From positions 2,547,501-2,611,500 of the forward strand of contig JAPFBL010000035.1 in assembly GCA_026182355.1 (NCBI GenBank): a stretch of 64,000 nucleotides of DNA. Reading direction: 5' to 3'. Numbering within the stretch: the stretch's first letter is position 1; each line of letters opens with the position of its first letter. The position numbers and the translations under genes were made by a program. Below, in pieces: positions 27,251-42,600 of the stretch. The stretch is from Hermatobates lingyangjiaoensis. Its lineage: Eukaryota; Arthropoda; Insecta; Hemiptera; Hermatobatidae. The notes under the pieces were generated by a model. The model was not told the origin of the DNA and did not search any database. It saw nothing but the letters and a program-made list of their open reading frames with translations.

Positions 27251-30200
27251 TGTGTGTGTGTGTGTGTTGCATATCTCAAAAGCCAAAAAGCGTTATAATT
27301 ATCAAATACATATTTAAAATATTGTTAGCCACGAGACGAAAGAGCAAACTCAGTACGATTATAGTAGTATTTACGTGCTACTTTATATTATAACTAGCAA
27401 ACGTTCCTATCTTTGACGGAATCAAAAACACTATATTGTTAATATTATTGTTAATTAGTGAATACGATTATTTCTAAATGATCTTCACTTGTATTTCAAG
27501 TGACAGTCAGGGGAACTTCAAAGTGTGAACAAAATAGTTTAGTTTGCTGAGGCAGTTCCTCAAGAGAGCACACTTAGGCACAACATTGACCCTTTGTTAC
27601 ACCATAGAATGAACCTTAATTGAGGATCCTACCTTCACCTAACTCAAGTGAATTTAGAGTAGGGTCCCATAACGAGAACCTGACATTGTACAGGCTCGGG
27701 AGCAACGTCTTACCACTCCTCTGACGGACAGTATGCTCAGGTGTATTCCCCTCGCGAGATAATAAATGGAGGGTCATACTGGATATCCAACCCCAGATCT
27801 ACCAGGTCAGAGGCGAGTACGTGGCTACTGTGCTAACCTGACTCCCGAACAAATATATAGTAATTATTTTTATATTTTATACAACAACATACATATAGGA
27901 TGACCCACTCTTTAACTGTTAAGTACTTGCAGTTTATTCTAATACATATTTATAATAAGGTAAATGAAGAACTTGCTGCATCCAACCCAGGTTGTTTTAA
28001 TCGTATTGACAATTTTCGTAGGAGTTCAAATTCTGATTCTTCAAAAAGAATTTTAAATAACCCACATTTGATATTACCAAGATGATACAAAGTTATAAAT
28101 TTTGCTTAACTGTAGATAATTATGGTTGAAATGTTTAACGATTACCCGACATTGTACCAGAACTAAAACTTTTCATCCCCTCTGAGAGACTAATTAAGTA
28201 CTTTGCAAAATCTAACGCCAAAACTTCACCTCTAGTATGATAACGTGAACTACTCTTGATCCCCTGTGACGCGTTTATCTCTAATATAAAGTTTCAACTT
28301 AATTTTCTTCATAGGTAATACTGTCAATTATCTGTAGAAGAATAACTATGGCACTAGTTTTTATGAGTTAAAAAATATTGTTATATATGTAAATAATGTT
28401 ACATGTAATATTGTAACAATAAGAAAATAATATCGTTATATGAAAAGATAAACGGTGAGGTTTTCAGCTAAGCATTAAATAAAATGTTTTCTGCTATTAA
28501 TTAATAAAACAAACTTGAATTATTATCTTTACCCACATTCAAAGTTCATATCAACTAAATAGTTCCCACATATGTTTTAGAAGTGCTATCTATAAAGTGG
28601 AAAACTCATTTTCAACTATATAATGGCTTATAGATCATCAAAGTCATCTGCAAACGACAGTAATTCAACATTTTATGGAAATGTAATTTTAGAAGAGTCG
28701 TTTTTAATATTGCAAATTCCCTGAGGATAGTAAAACCCCTGAGGATAACCTTTCCATATGGTGCTTGTATGATAATAGTTAATAAAAGAGAATTTCTCTT
28801 CCTTTTTGAAAAATAAGAGCTAGTTTAAACGAGAAAGTTTTTTTGGATAGTTGAACGTAATTGGCTCAAAGCGTCCGGCCATCAAGCTCAGTCAAATGCT
28901 CCCTAAAGGTTTACCAAAACAGGTCCAACTCTTCTTCTCCTTTATTAATCCTCCCTTAATTAAACTGGTAGTTTTCACTCTTGCATCTCTGCAACTCTGA
29001 TACCGATACTTCTGCATCATTTAGCTGCTGCCACCCGAGCAGTCCACATCTATCCGAGAACGACCGACGCCCAAAGGATCATAGTGAGTATTGTTTGTAA
29101 CTGTATGTGGCTTGCCTTCAGGTTACTGTATTTCCAGTCCAGTTGGGCCGTTTTGTACTAACGTTTATATGTATGATTTGCAGTTTGCTTCTCAACGCAA
29201 TTACTTCGTATTTCTTCCTTTCTTCTTGATGACGACGGTTGTCGAAATATTGAAGTGAGTTCTATAGTGACTTCGACAGCCGACTCCGACTCCAACTCCT
29301 CACCTACTTAAATTATTTGTATACCAGAAAAAAAAATAAAATGATAAAACATGATTAATTAGTCCAAGTAGGAATTTTTCCCTTCGGAGAAAGACACTGG
29401 ACATTTGATGATACAACACAAAAAGTTTAGTTTAATACAAAATATTATGCCTTGCCTGTTCAGTGTTTCAGAAGATTAATAATTAAAAATCTGGAGTGCC
29501 CTATACTGAACTTTACAATAAGTAAATATAAAATCAAACTTCATGCTTATATAATGTTCTACTTAGATATAATATAAATGCTTAAATAGGGGATGTTTAA
29601 TAGTTTTTCATTCCTAGCGGTAGTACAGATAGTTATTGAAACAGTTATCAATATAAACGCTTATTTTGGTACATCACACAACTGAAACAGATAATATCCT
29701 TGGTATTACCACAACAGTAATGACACTGTTGTTAAGATAAAGAAAAAAAAGTGTTACGAAGCAATCACTTTCACAAGAGCATGGCTATTGTTCCCATAGC
29801 CAGTTGGATCTCATACATGGCTAATGGATCTGTTACATTTCATGTTGTTTATCAGATCTCCTTCTACATTGAACAATTAAGCTAAAGTTTTCATTTGAAG
29901 ACTTCAAAATATTTCTATTTTCTTTGAAAAATGTAACCAAAAATATCACCGAGCAATTAGTTTAAAATTAGTATCCGTTTTGTAATAGAGAACAACAGAG
30001 TCCATTCTTTATATTTCAATATTACCCAAAGATAATACTCGTACAATTCGTAAACACAAGAAAATATACATCCGATATTAAGTTTTGTTCAAGGGTGCAA
30101 CATATAGATTGATTAGGGTATTTTGTTAGACATGTCCATGATACCGTGGAAAGCATAAAAATTATAGGTTTGCTAGGCGTAGATTTTTTAAAAGTAAAAT

Positions 30201-33200
30201 TTTATACTTCTAACATCTAATATTAAGTCATGGAATCATTTCAAATTATTTCAGTAAACCTCTAAATATCAATTTTATTTCAGTTTATTCAGTTAAAAAA
30301 ATTGTAAGTCAATGTAGACAAATTTGAATAGTGTAGCAGGTGATCCATTAGTCCAAGATGAATATCCAGTTATAATAGTTTTATTGTTCTTTGCTGTTAT
30401 TGAAATTCCACGTTTTTTTATAAAATAACGTTTTTTTAATAATAAAAAGAAGAGCTGGAGTCGGAGTAAGCCCTAAGAGGTCCGATATATATATATATAT
30501 ATGGTGTGTGTGTGTGTACGTGTATGTATGTGTGTGTGTGTGTTTGTATGGGTTAAGACTGTGCATGAATAATCACAGGTCCTTGGCCAGTCGGGATTAT
30601 ACACTGCCAGTTGCCGTTCATGCCAATTCCCAAGTTTCAATGAATGTTTGAGAGTTCAAATACCAGAAACAAAATTGATTCGTCACTTTAAAAGCTTCTA
30701 AAGAAGCTTATATATAGCAATAATTTTAAAGTTGAATATTTTAAAACTTTTCTTGCCAGATCTAATCGGTCAGTACTTTCGAACTAGTGGACTTTCACAT
30801 CTTATGTATATCCACTATTGAAATATTTCTATTCAAAAAGAAAATAACATCTTTTGACGCATCAATTATAAACTTCGCTGTAAAATTTTCAAAATAAATC
30901 GAAAATATTACAACATATTTTCATTATTGTAACTCAGAAACACAAATGATATAAACTTGCACTATTTTCAGTAAAATTTCAGCACATTGGCAAAGTCAGG
31001 AGAATTGAAAAATGCCTAACAGTGGAAGTCTATCACAGATATATCTCATTGCAGCAAACATTGCGATAGTAAAATGGGAGAACTAGTTAAGGAAAGCAAA
31101 ATAAAACAGGGGAATCATAACATACAAAATAGAATTAGTTAAGTGGAAAATATAAATAAATAGAAAACACAATATTGGAAATATGTTTTATATTATTTCA
31201 TTAATATTAAGATAAGGAATTAAGTTCTCTCTAACACCGAGTAGGAGTCCTGCAGTACAAATTTTAAACAATATTAGAAGATCCGAACACTAGCAAAATT
31301 GTGTCTGGCATAGTAGTTAGCACATTAGAATGCATAAATAGCGAGAATATTTGGAAACAGTATTATAATTCAAGTTGAGTGCAAATAAGTAGATGTCTGG
31401 GTTTCTCGAAGTGGTGAACACCATCAAAGCTATGCATTCATCTCTAGATTATTTATAGTAAAGAAAAATGTAGACGACTATAATTTCTTTCATTTCTGTA
31501 GTTCCAAAATAATTTAAAAGTGTTTATTTACCAGACATGAAGTAGTTGTGCATGTTCTCTTGGGACATTTCGCCCTTTGTAAATAAACTTGCTGCTGCTT
31601 TACGAAATAACTTTTGCATTTTCGTCAGTGTATCCCACCAGACTGCCTGATCATGCTGCTGAAGCTTTGGGATCCTCTGAAATCAAAAGCCACTTCATCA
31701 TGGTTAATCAAGTTACACACTTTGAAACCATTTCTTTTCATATCAGCAAAATTTGAAGTAATTTGAAAATGTACAGTAGAAAGTTATACCAATTAGTATT
31801 TTTTAATAAATTAAAACAACCAAGAAAAGTTTATCTTATTTTGATAATTATTTGATTATCTTAGGTTGATTTTTTTGAAAAAAATAGATACTTTATTTAG
31901 ATAAATATTTAGGAAAATATTTCTGAAAAGCTATTTAAGAATGTTATGGAAACAACTGCTTTGTCTTTTTTCTTAACTTGTTTGGAGGTCATATAAAGGT
32001 TCTAAACAGAAAGTAATTAAAACATGAAATTTTTGTAGACAACGTATATAGAACTTTTACAATTTTCTAAAAATTCGAATTTACTAACTGCCTGTTGGAA
32101 TTGATTGACGATGATTTGTTTGTTGGTTTCAATCGTTTTGTGTTTCTAACCTTTTTATTTTTAATTTTAATAGCGTATACTTATATTTTATCACATTCAT
32201 TCTTGATATGCTATGGATGTCAACCAAATGCCACCATGACTAATCGGGAACATTGTCAAGTTGTATTGGCAAATGGTGTTGTAACAATTGGTTGAGTGGA
32301 AACAGATAGAATTATGGGTTTATCAGGGCAGTGAAACACCAAAGAAGTTGGTTTATCAAAGCGATTTATCTCGTGCCATCCCCATTCCTTTCTGACCCAG
32401 TTATCAATTAGACCAAGCACTCAACCCTTCAAATATCTCCCTCAAAGAAATCTTGTTTGCTTGTAACTCTTTCATGTCATATTGTTGCATCATTGAGCAC
32501 TGGAGTGCCGGATATTAATAAAGCCTGATTGGGAATAAGTTTCGTCTTTTGTCGAAAATAATTCAAGAGAAAAAAAACATCAACTTGATCTTTGATCGAT
32601 ATGTACGTGCTTATTCTGTCAAGCGGAAGCAAATTTCTTAAGCTTATAAATATTATTTTATAAGTATATTAACTTGTATATTAACTATACAAGTAAAACC
32701 TTAAACTTTATAAATCTGAATGCCCAAAAATACAAAAGACAAGACAGTTTTATGAAAACATTAATCAAACGTCGTTCTTTTTCATCTTTATGGTAGTTTT
32801 TTAATACATTGATATGAGGATACTTTAGATTTTGCCCTTTGCCTACTAATACGAGAATATTTACCGAAATTAATATCTGTATGATGTAGCCTTGAAGATT
32901 TCTACAAATATAGACGAAACGTTGGCTTAAACGTGTTTTATTGTTTAATACTGGACTAAACCTTGATAAATTAAAATTGTATTATTTATTTGTACGACAG
33001 TACAAAATGATTTGTACATTTTATTTTCAAGGATAGAAGAAAAAATATAATCTATTATAGGTAACCGAAAAACACAAATGAAAACAGTGAAAAGAAGTGA
33101 TATTTTGTGCTTTAATGATTTGCGTCCATACATTTTTCTATGTTTAACTTAAGAAATGGCAATTTTCATAAACAGGTTTTTTCAGAAGGGGCAGTTTTGT

Positions 33201-36200
33201 GGTGCCACATACTATTTAATTTTATTATTTCAGGTAATTGTTTTGTTATTGTTGTTAGGCATACTTTGTTGTTGAAGTTGATAAGGATGGACGAGATAGG
33301 CTGCAAGACAGAGACAGGAGGCACAGCATTACTGTCCTTCTTGTACCAAGTGTCGAATAGCACGACTTCCTGCCCCATGGATAGCAGCTCCTCTCGCATC
33401 TGCTCCAGCTCTGAGGACACAATGTACGTGGGGATCGGACGGTAGCCGTACTTCTGTCCCAGGAACACCTGCAACATGTAACTCCACTACAGAAATCTTA
33501 TCAACATCTAATGTCATTGTAACTGAGGAAATTTGTTAACTATACCAGTGACTTTTTCACAAACTTTTTTAGATTTCAATGACTTAGACAACCTCAAAGG
33601 AAAAAAATTCAATAGTAGAAAATAAAATCTTGTAATTGACCATGTGTCAATTCAGATCTTTTCCAAAATCATTTGTTTTAGAACAGTGTAATCTTGATAC
33701 CATTTTTTTTCATATTTTATGACTTATAACTTTTACAAATGTTGACGTAGAAATGATCTAAAAACTCATCCACCTAGAACTGTTCAATATGTAATTAACA
33801 ATACAGATTTGGTTTACTAGAGTCCATCAAACGAGTTATAAAAACGGGAAAGTGTGGAACTAAAAGCCGAAGTTAAACCCGGGTGCTGTTATCATAGCGG
33901 AGCAAAACATTTCTAATCAAAAAGCTTCTATAGAACGCACTATCTTATTTTAGCTGTTTATTTTAAACATACTACATGTTTTAACAATATATTTGAACCC
34001 AACAATCTCAACTCTTTACAGTAATCCGCCCTATAACACGGTACTCCTACAACGCGTTTTCATATATCGCGATTTCATGTCCCTAGTACAACTTGTTTTC
34101 TTATAACACAGAACCAATCTACGTGTTATAGAGATATTACCGTATATTACTATAAATATATTGATTTTTTCAATTAATTATTACTTGAACTATTATTATC
34201 TGACTCTAAAACACTACTGAAAGGAAAATGACAATTTTGGTTACTAGAACAGTAATCTGTTTAGCAATTACTATTCGATTTAATAGAAATATATATTATC
34301 AATAGATTCTAGTGATATTAAACTGATAGAGTTGCACATGTGCAGTTCGTACTTAGTACAATCCATGTTTGTTCAAGACTCATGTGTCGAATTTAGTAGC
34401 TCCACACTAGGAGTAGAGGCCGTAAAAGTTGTCAAAAAAATGTTAACTTCTTAAAGTGATCTTTTTAATAGATCCAAAACACGAATTCATAAAAAATTGT
34501 TTTTTTAAGTTTTATTTTAACTATTTATTTAAATATTTTTACATATTGTCTGAAATTTTTTTTCTCTCTAATTCAAATCTGTCTTCTCATTTAAGTTTGA
34601 GCATTTCTTTAATATGAATGGAGACAGAGAGACAGCTTATGTTCATATTTATAAATTTTAAATTTATATTTTTTTTATCACTATTTTTGATAAACTAATT
34701 AATTAATAATAAAACAATATAATTAACTACTAATGGTTTGTCTTTTTACTGTGCAAACTTTAAGGATCTCAACCATAACAAATTAAACTTATTTGAAACA
34801 AAAACCCAGGAAACTCTGAAAATGGTAACAACATATTTTGTTCTTAAGAGGCTAAAGAGATGAACAGTTGAAACTTCTAAATCTACAATTAAATTACTTT
34901 CAAATTCATAATTGTCTTTTCAAACTCCACTCCCCTCCCCAAACAATTATTGCGTGATAATAGAGCCTTCGTTACTTCCTTTGTTATTCATGAATAAATT
35001 TGAGTTATCGGTAAACTCCTTTTAATGTGTTCTCTACAATTAAATGGTTAAACGATGAACATCTAATGTAGATTAATTTTATGGATATTTTTCTTGTTTT
35101 AAAGTGTAGGTAAGCTTTAAAAAAAGCTTAATTACATTTGGAAATATAATAAAGTTGTAAATGGATGGAAGAAGTTATGGATGAGTGTATAAAAAGAAAT
35201 TCCAGTCTTATAAAATACGATAAATATATTTCGACAGTTGCTAACATCTCAATATAAATGATGCTATATTCGCATATTCTGAGCATGTCATCCTTCGGAG
35301 AGGACGTTAATCTATCGTTCCCAAGCCTGTAAGATGTCAGGTACTCGTTAAAGGTCTTTAAATACACATGAGTTGTGCAACCTTTACGACTTCTAATGTA
35401 AAATATTCACTGTGTGGCATCACAAAGGCCTAACCTCTGCCCAAGAGTGTTCTCTCGTGAGATAGCCACTGCACTCTGAACTAACATAACCTTTGTGCAT
35501 ATAAAACTGAACGCAATGCTTCAAAATATTAGTGGTGCAAGAACCTTTTTAAAAATCAGGAGTCGTCTGCACTGAACTTTACTATAAGTATACATAATAT
35601 CATACTTCTTGGGTATAATGTATATACTGTCCCATTTAGGCGTAATATAAATGTCTAAATGGGAGAGGTTTATTAGCCATTCATTCCTAGAGGTAGTACA
35701 GATAGAGATTGATCCACTCTTATTTTTGTATATCACACCACTGGTGCATATCATATCATTAATGATCAAACCACAATATGAAAATGGGAAAACAACACTA
35801 AGATATCATTAGTATAACTAATATTGTAATATCATTAGTATAACTGCAGCGGTAATAACATTTTTGAAAAGCCAAAGTGTAGATTTCATGTTTGAAATAA
35901 TCTTTTACAGGAGATATGGCTTTTGTTCCTATAGTCAGTGGATCTCTTACAAAGTATACCTTATATGTATTTGCTCAGGTATAGTACACCTGACCTCCTT
36001 CTACATTGAATATCTAAGATAAATTTTCCCATTTAAAACTTAAAAAATTCCTATTTTGTCCGAAAATGTCAGAAATTTCTAAGAAAACAAGTCGCTTTAA
36101 GATAATATTTAGTTTATATGTAGGATAATTAAATTTATTATTCTTTAAAGAATGTTTTCAATTTTGAATTTTTTCTTTTTCCTGCGTGCTGTACACGCAG

Positions 36201-36623
36201 TAATTTATCAATAAATTATATCAACTCATTCTCCACATAAAGTTCTATTTCTAGGTATTGTCTCATTTAGATCCTTCAAATGGTATGTCTTGTATCACTT
36301 TCACATGATTTCAGATTGAATTATAAGTCAAAATGTTTACATCTTATTGAAAAAAAAATATTTCTTGTTCTAAAATCTGAGGTTATTTTTCGTTTGTTGC
36401 TTTTGTAGCCCGAATGATAATGCTAAAATTTCAAGACTCTAGAATCAGTAGTTTAGGAGAGAAAAAATGTAGTTTAAAAACGTATCTTTCCAATCATGCA
36501 TAATTGCTCCTAAACAATAAGGACCATCTACACTGTGAGGCCCATTTTCGTTGGCCCATCAAAGACCGTAGCGTGGCCACAAACTTTGGATACATACTCA
36601 CCCACCTACCGACACGCACACAG

Positions 36624-36654
<31 letters not shown>

Positions 36655-39600
36655 TCATCGAAAAAACTTCATAAAACGACTTCTGGGACCTCAAAACATG
36701 TTATTCCGTCAAAATTTCAAGATCGATTTTTTTTATGATCACTTACTTTACTTATAGTAAAGTAAAAAAAAAACACTGTGCAAAGTATTACCGACTGGTC
36801 GTATTAAATGATTTTCTAAGAGTTAAATGGAGAGGAAATGGAATAACTTCTAATAATTTTTATTTTCAGTTAAGTGAATAAATATAACAGAGGTATTTAA
36901 ATGTATTTCTGATGCTAGAGAAAAGCTTTTACTTTATTCCGCTGTTTTTCTCCAATAAGCTTCTAAGCCACTATAAATTCCAAAAGAGTTTGCCGTGGTA
37001 GCTGCTTCTTGACAATAACCATCACGTCCCTGCATTCATTTATAAACCCTTTTCCCAACACCACCTACTTGTGGTTCATGCTCAAATCTTAAATTATTCA
37101 CAACTAGCCGCATTTCTTTCTTTTTATCTTTCATAAAATATCATATTACGTATTATTCAACCACACTAAATGCATATTTGTGAAATAATTTAGTATATTA
37201 TAAATTTTTATGCAACTGAGTAATTAATTTTAGTTTTTAAATACTTAAGTGAACTTTAAAATAATAGGTTTTTTTTAAATTTATTTCACGCTATCTTACT
37301 AAATCAAACTAGTTTCTGCTATTAGTTTGTATTAAAGATTTGCATTAGACAATTAATTTGCATAAACCAAAGGGCTTGAATGAATTATATCCGTACATAT
37401 TAAATTAGCATAATCAACTATAATAGATCCTGAAACCAAAGTGAGATATTCATATATTTAAATAGACTATATTGAAATAGAGGTATGTTTGAAATAATAC
37501 GAAATAAAATATTATTCTTAGTACCAACACGATTTTATTATAATTAAAATATAACTGTTGTTTACCTACAACCAAGTTAAAGAACGTAAGAAGTAAAGTT
37601 CATAGTTAGATAATCTATTTTTATAATATATAACAGTTTTATACCATTTTATTTTATTAATAAAATATAGTTTTTTAAGTAGAAACAAAAATAACTTTTT
37701 TGAAAAATAAGAGAATTTTGACTGAATGTTCTATAATTGCAGCAGATATGAAAACATGAAATCATAACTCAATATAGTTATTGAGTTATGTATTGAGTTA
37801 CCTATACGTTTCGGTTTTTATTTAAAACATTTTTCATAGACAGAAGTATACATTTTGAAACAGAAAAACTAAGTATTACGTTACAAATTATTTTACAAAG
37901 AAAAATAGTCTGTGAATTTTATTAACTGTTTAGTTTGAATAAAGAAGTGACACTAGTGTCATTTTTGTTCCGAATAGATGGCAGATCTTGAACTTCGGAA
38001 ACACCTTGTCAATTATCTCTTGCTAGGAGTTTAATTAGAAATAAAATTCAAATAAACTAATAATTCTTACTTTTTATACCTGTATATTTTCAAAAAAAAC
38101 ATGTCTTTGATGTTAGCCAAAGACATCTTAAATGTCCTTCTACGTTGAATTTTCAATCCATGCAAAGCTTAGATTTTAAGTTAGACATACACAAACCTAT
38201 TTTCAATGTTTCAGCTTGTTATGTCTTATGGTGGCTGAGTTTACTTATGACAAAATTTTTCGGACAAACCGACAAACCAACGGACAGAAATTTTTGTAAG
38301 GGTGGATTCGGTTTCTGTAATGTATAAGACGTAAAGATAACTTGAAATGAGTCAGTTCTAACCAATGTACAGGCAAAACCTTTCTTCTATATATATATCA
38401 CTATAAGGAAATGTTTATAAAAACACTTGTACAAAATATTGATATGCAAAATGTATGTATGTTGAAAGTTCAAGGAAGATTGTTTTAAAGAAGTAGGTCA
38501 TAAAATAAAGATTTTACGATTTAGAAATTTTCTTGCTATTCAGAGTCTAGGAAAGTACATGCAAATTGTTAGTACCTCAGTAGTAATTAAAAACTTATTA
38601 TTACAAATCTTACATTCTAAATCGGTGTTATAACTACCCAACCGGTTTCACAACTTCTGCATCACTCCACATTGTGCACATTATGACTTGAAGATACACA
38701 ACGTGTGAATCCGGTTGGGTGACTATAACACGCAGGTTGGGTTAGAATGAGTAACCAACATCAAGGGAACTCATAGGCCGACATTGGCCCTTTGGATACC
38801 GCACAATGAAGGTATCCACTTGATTCTACATTGAGAGTTCTAAATTTTGGCGTAAATATGTTAATTTAGAATAGTGTTCTTTACAAGTACCTGACACAAT
38901 ACAGGCAAGGGTCCGATGGCTTACCGTCCTCTCTGAGAGACGACGTGCTCAGACTGTTTCACCTCCCGCGTGAACTAAACAAAGACATGTGTAGATATTG
39001 AACCCTGGATCTACCACTCCAGAGGCGAGCACGTTACCATTGAGCTAACCTGGCCCCAGTTACGAAGTTAAACGGACTTTTATAATACTATAAATACAAA
39101 GTTGAAGAAAAATCGAAGAAGTTTATAAAAAGAGTTTAGACATTAGTAGAGGGAAGTGAAATAGGTTTGCTGAAAAGTCAGTAAAACATACCATGAAGAG
39201 AAGTGTTTTCTAAATAAATAGGATGGGAAAGAAGCGCGTGGTGACTTGATGGCCATTAGTTTAATAAGGTAAGCAGGAATGGAAGTCACGCCAGAGTTAG
39301 ATTGCACGTGCTAATGCGTCCACTGGGTCACGACATCCATCCCTCACGTGCTGCTCCGAACCTTTTAAACCAGTATCTTCAGACATACCTAGCAAACGCA
39401 TCCCCAACACATTTTCCATAATCGCTTGGGCAACCGACTTTCCCTGTTAGTCACTCACACCGACCTCTCCACACGCTTTCCAATCACCTACATAATTCTT
39501 TTTTTCTTCCATCAATTTTCCAGTTTTTTCGAAGCAATTTTCCATCAACTTAATCTGTATCAAAACATCTAACTAATAATTTAGTTTATTTTGAACTAAA

Positions 39601-42600
39601 TATTTTAAACTCCTATAATTTAGATAATTATCAAACTTCTAGTTCATAAATTTCTTCTCTACAATTTATAATTTAAAGTCATTATGAATTGGATAAGTTT
39701 TTTAAAAATATTGAATTTGATATCTTATAAACGGCTAAATTATATTTCATTGTGTTATAACATTGGTTTTTATTTGTATTATTGATGCTTCTGTCTTTTT
39801 ATTATTCAGTTCAATAATTAAATTATTATTTAATTAATTCTTATATAAATAATAAAAGTTAAAATTCTCCATTTTTTTATAACGTTACATTGCTTAGTTA
39901 TATATCTGAATTATCCTTGTGATCACGTATATACTTATAATAAATGTAATTATTAGTAAAGGAAATATCTATGCTTACGCAGTAGATGTATAATCAATAC
40001 ACATGGTATAGAGTGAGGACACAGCATTACACAATTACTGCATTGAAGTAAACAAGGTCCTTCAATTAGTAAGTAGTAAATAATAGGGCCCACGATAGCC
40101 CAGTGGCTTGCGTGCTCGCCTTTGTTCAGTTAGATTCTAATTCGATTCTCATTCTGACCCTCAATTTTATCAGGCAAGAGATAAAAAAAAAACTAAGCCA
40201 ATGGAGAGGACTTAAACCAGTGATTATCAAACTTATTTCTTTTACTGCCCCCTTTGAAAATCAATTATTTTTCAGCGCCCCCCATTTGTTATACACCTTT
40301 AAAACTTAAAAACCATAATTTCATTACTTTAATTAATTTAGTTAAATTAGTCGGTTCTGCTGTTTAAACTTCTATTCTAAACTAGAAATTTTTACCAGTG
40401 AGAGCAAATAAAACCCAACTTTATAATATTAATAATATATTTTAATCAAATTAAAAGAAACATTATAAATATGTAATCAGTTTTCGTTTTCATACTAATC
40501 TAATGAGATGGATGAATTTGATGATATTTAATAAGTTTGTTGATATCAGGGTCGATTTTACTCAAAAACAGTCGAAGTCTGGTACGTTTGGTAACTTGCA
40601 AATGATTTCTCTTCTTAGTAAGTAGCGTTATCACAGCGCTAAATCCACGTTCACACAAATATTACGATGGGAATGCTATCAAAAATCGTTCAACGATAGG
40701 ATACAATTGTAATCCAGGGTACAACTGCGGAATTGACTTTTGTTGTCAGTTCTATAAGTTCTTCTTCCAACTGGGGTGATATTGCTATGTTGACATTTGA
40801 AAAAGGATCTAACACCCAGTCTGGTATTTCCAATTTCGAAGTGTCCTGGAATCTTTCAATGAAATCTCTGTGAAGATTTTCCAAAATGTTGGCAGTAGAC
40901 GAGCAAGTCGTCGTTGTTGCAGGATACTGATAAATTGGGAAAATTATGGAACTCACGTCTGCTGATATTCTACTTGTGTAAGAGCAGCTTGGCTACGAAA
41001 GCAGCGACGACATTTTTTGTTTTTATTAACTTCAAGTCATCGCCTTAAAGTTGGAGATTCATATCATTAAGCAATGTATAAAAGTCTGTAGGTATGCGAT
41101 ATCATTCTTTGATGTGATGAGGTTTTAGCGCAATTCTGTGTCAGTTTTCCAAGAACTCTATGACAGAGTCAAACAGATTGTAAAAAACGAGTCAGACAAT
41201 TTCCTTTTGATATCCAACGCACTTCTGTTTAAAAGATCAATCTGTTGACATCTTCAACATCATCAACACAAATCTGATTAAATAATCTGTCATTTAAAGA
41301 GTTGTTTCGGATTTTATTTACTGCTCTGATGACATGTTGCAATGATTGAAATAGTCGTTCACTTAAATTACTAGCAACTAAATCCTATTTAGAAATGATT
41401 CAAATAAAAACCGCCATTTAAGCCAGCGTTTTTATTATTTGTAATATTTAATATTTAAAATATATAGATATATTATACGATGTTTACAATAAGTGAACTG
41501 TTTAGGCTTACTATACTATTTGACACTGGACGGTAATGGGTTAATTGTAAAAAAAATTTTCTAACATAACTTTTTTAACAATAATTATATACGTATTTCC
41601 ATTTTATACAAACATGATGATTCCTGCATCAGTATTTTTTTATAAAATGCTGGAAAATTTTGTAATATGCACTTATGTTAAAAACAAGAAAGAAAGTAAA
41701 GAAAATTTAAATTTATGTTAGTTTACGTATATATAATATTTTAGAACTCTGCATGGAGTTTTTTCCTAATGTTAAAAATAATTTCTGGTGCAATGTAATT
41801 AAGGTAAAATTACTCCATTTTTTAACTATCATCGATCATGTTCCTTTATCCACAGAAACTGTTACAACTTGATTGCGTACGGTGTGCGAGCTATCCTACG
41901 AAATCTTTGTTAAGTATTTTAAGTTTTTATAACATCATACAGGGTAGAAATATAAACTAATTATTCGTTAGTGTTTAGTAGGTGGGTTTTAATTTTAGTG
42001 AATTTTAAAATACTAAATAAAGTAAATGAAATTACAAATTATACATAGCCCCCCTAACCCACATCAACGCCCCCCATTTTTTCTGGGCACCTTAACGCCC
42101 CCAAGGGGTTATTATAAAGTATAATTTATATATACTTTCTTAATATATCTATTATATATTACACTATTAGTAAATAATAGGGCCCAGGAATTACTTTTTT
42201 TATGTAGTAATTATAGTAATAATACTAATTATTGGCCCTGTAATTAGTATTAGGACCGAAAAAAAATATATAAAAAAATGTCCTGTGTGTATAAGTGACA
42301 TCACATATACACACTTTGAGAAAGACTGACTTAAACCTTCTTTCTCCAGCCTGTACGACATGAGGTGTTCATTAAACATCCCTATCCCATTTATATTAAT
42401 ATTAAATTAGATAAAAATTGATAACATTTTTTAATCATTTTATTACTTTAACCTACGGTAAAATAATAAAACTTTAAATAGTAAAATTATAACTAATGCA
42501 ACTCTATTTAATAAAACAAATTTGATCATGAGAACAATTTTTAAATCGAGTTTTCTCAGGAACATGATTTAAAAAAAAACATGGACAATTAACAGCATTT

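Larger units (their letters stand above)
25668..31531 (-). other. Intron 5
   Basis: 5.9 kb. Contains a G11 run (26836-26846), a long (TG)n microsatellite (27161-27268), a Helitron-like 3' end (27394), a SINE (27537-27846), a degenerate SINE piece (28085-28215), a PLE 3' end (28890-29290) and a dispersed repeat (29484-29940). The stretch 30.6-31.5 kb shows nothing recognisable. Confidence 0.6.
40086..42395 (+). repeat. tRNA-derived SINE split by a hAT insertion
   Basis: Head GGGCCCACGATAGCCCAGTG at 40086, interrupted at 40217, resumes at 42337 with TTCTTTCTCCAGCCTGTACG and ATGAGGTGTTCATTAAACAT, fading by about 42395. The break carries an 8-bp duplication (ACTTAAAC at 40210-40217 and 42329-42336) made by the hAT element, so the SINE is older than the transposon. 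Confidence 0.85.

Noticed and set aside
27074..27393. Open frames encoding poly-Cys-Val or poly-Thr-His
   Set aside because: They are translations of the (TG)n microsatellite; no conserved flanking residues.
33329..33517. Alternative minus-strand frame over exon 4
   Set aside because: Frame-shifted reading of the same exon; only the frame giving [11 protein letters not shown] joins its neighbours.
34015..34145. MITE containing CCTATAACACGGT and TCTACGTGTTATAGAG
   Set aside because: Short complementary motifs only; termini and target duplication are not clear enough for a call.
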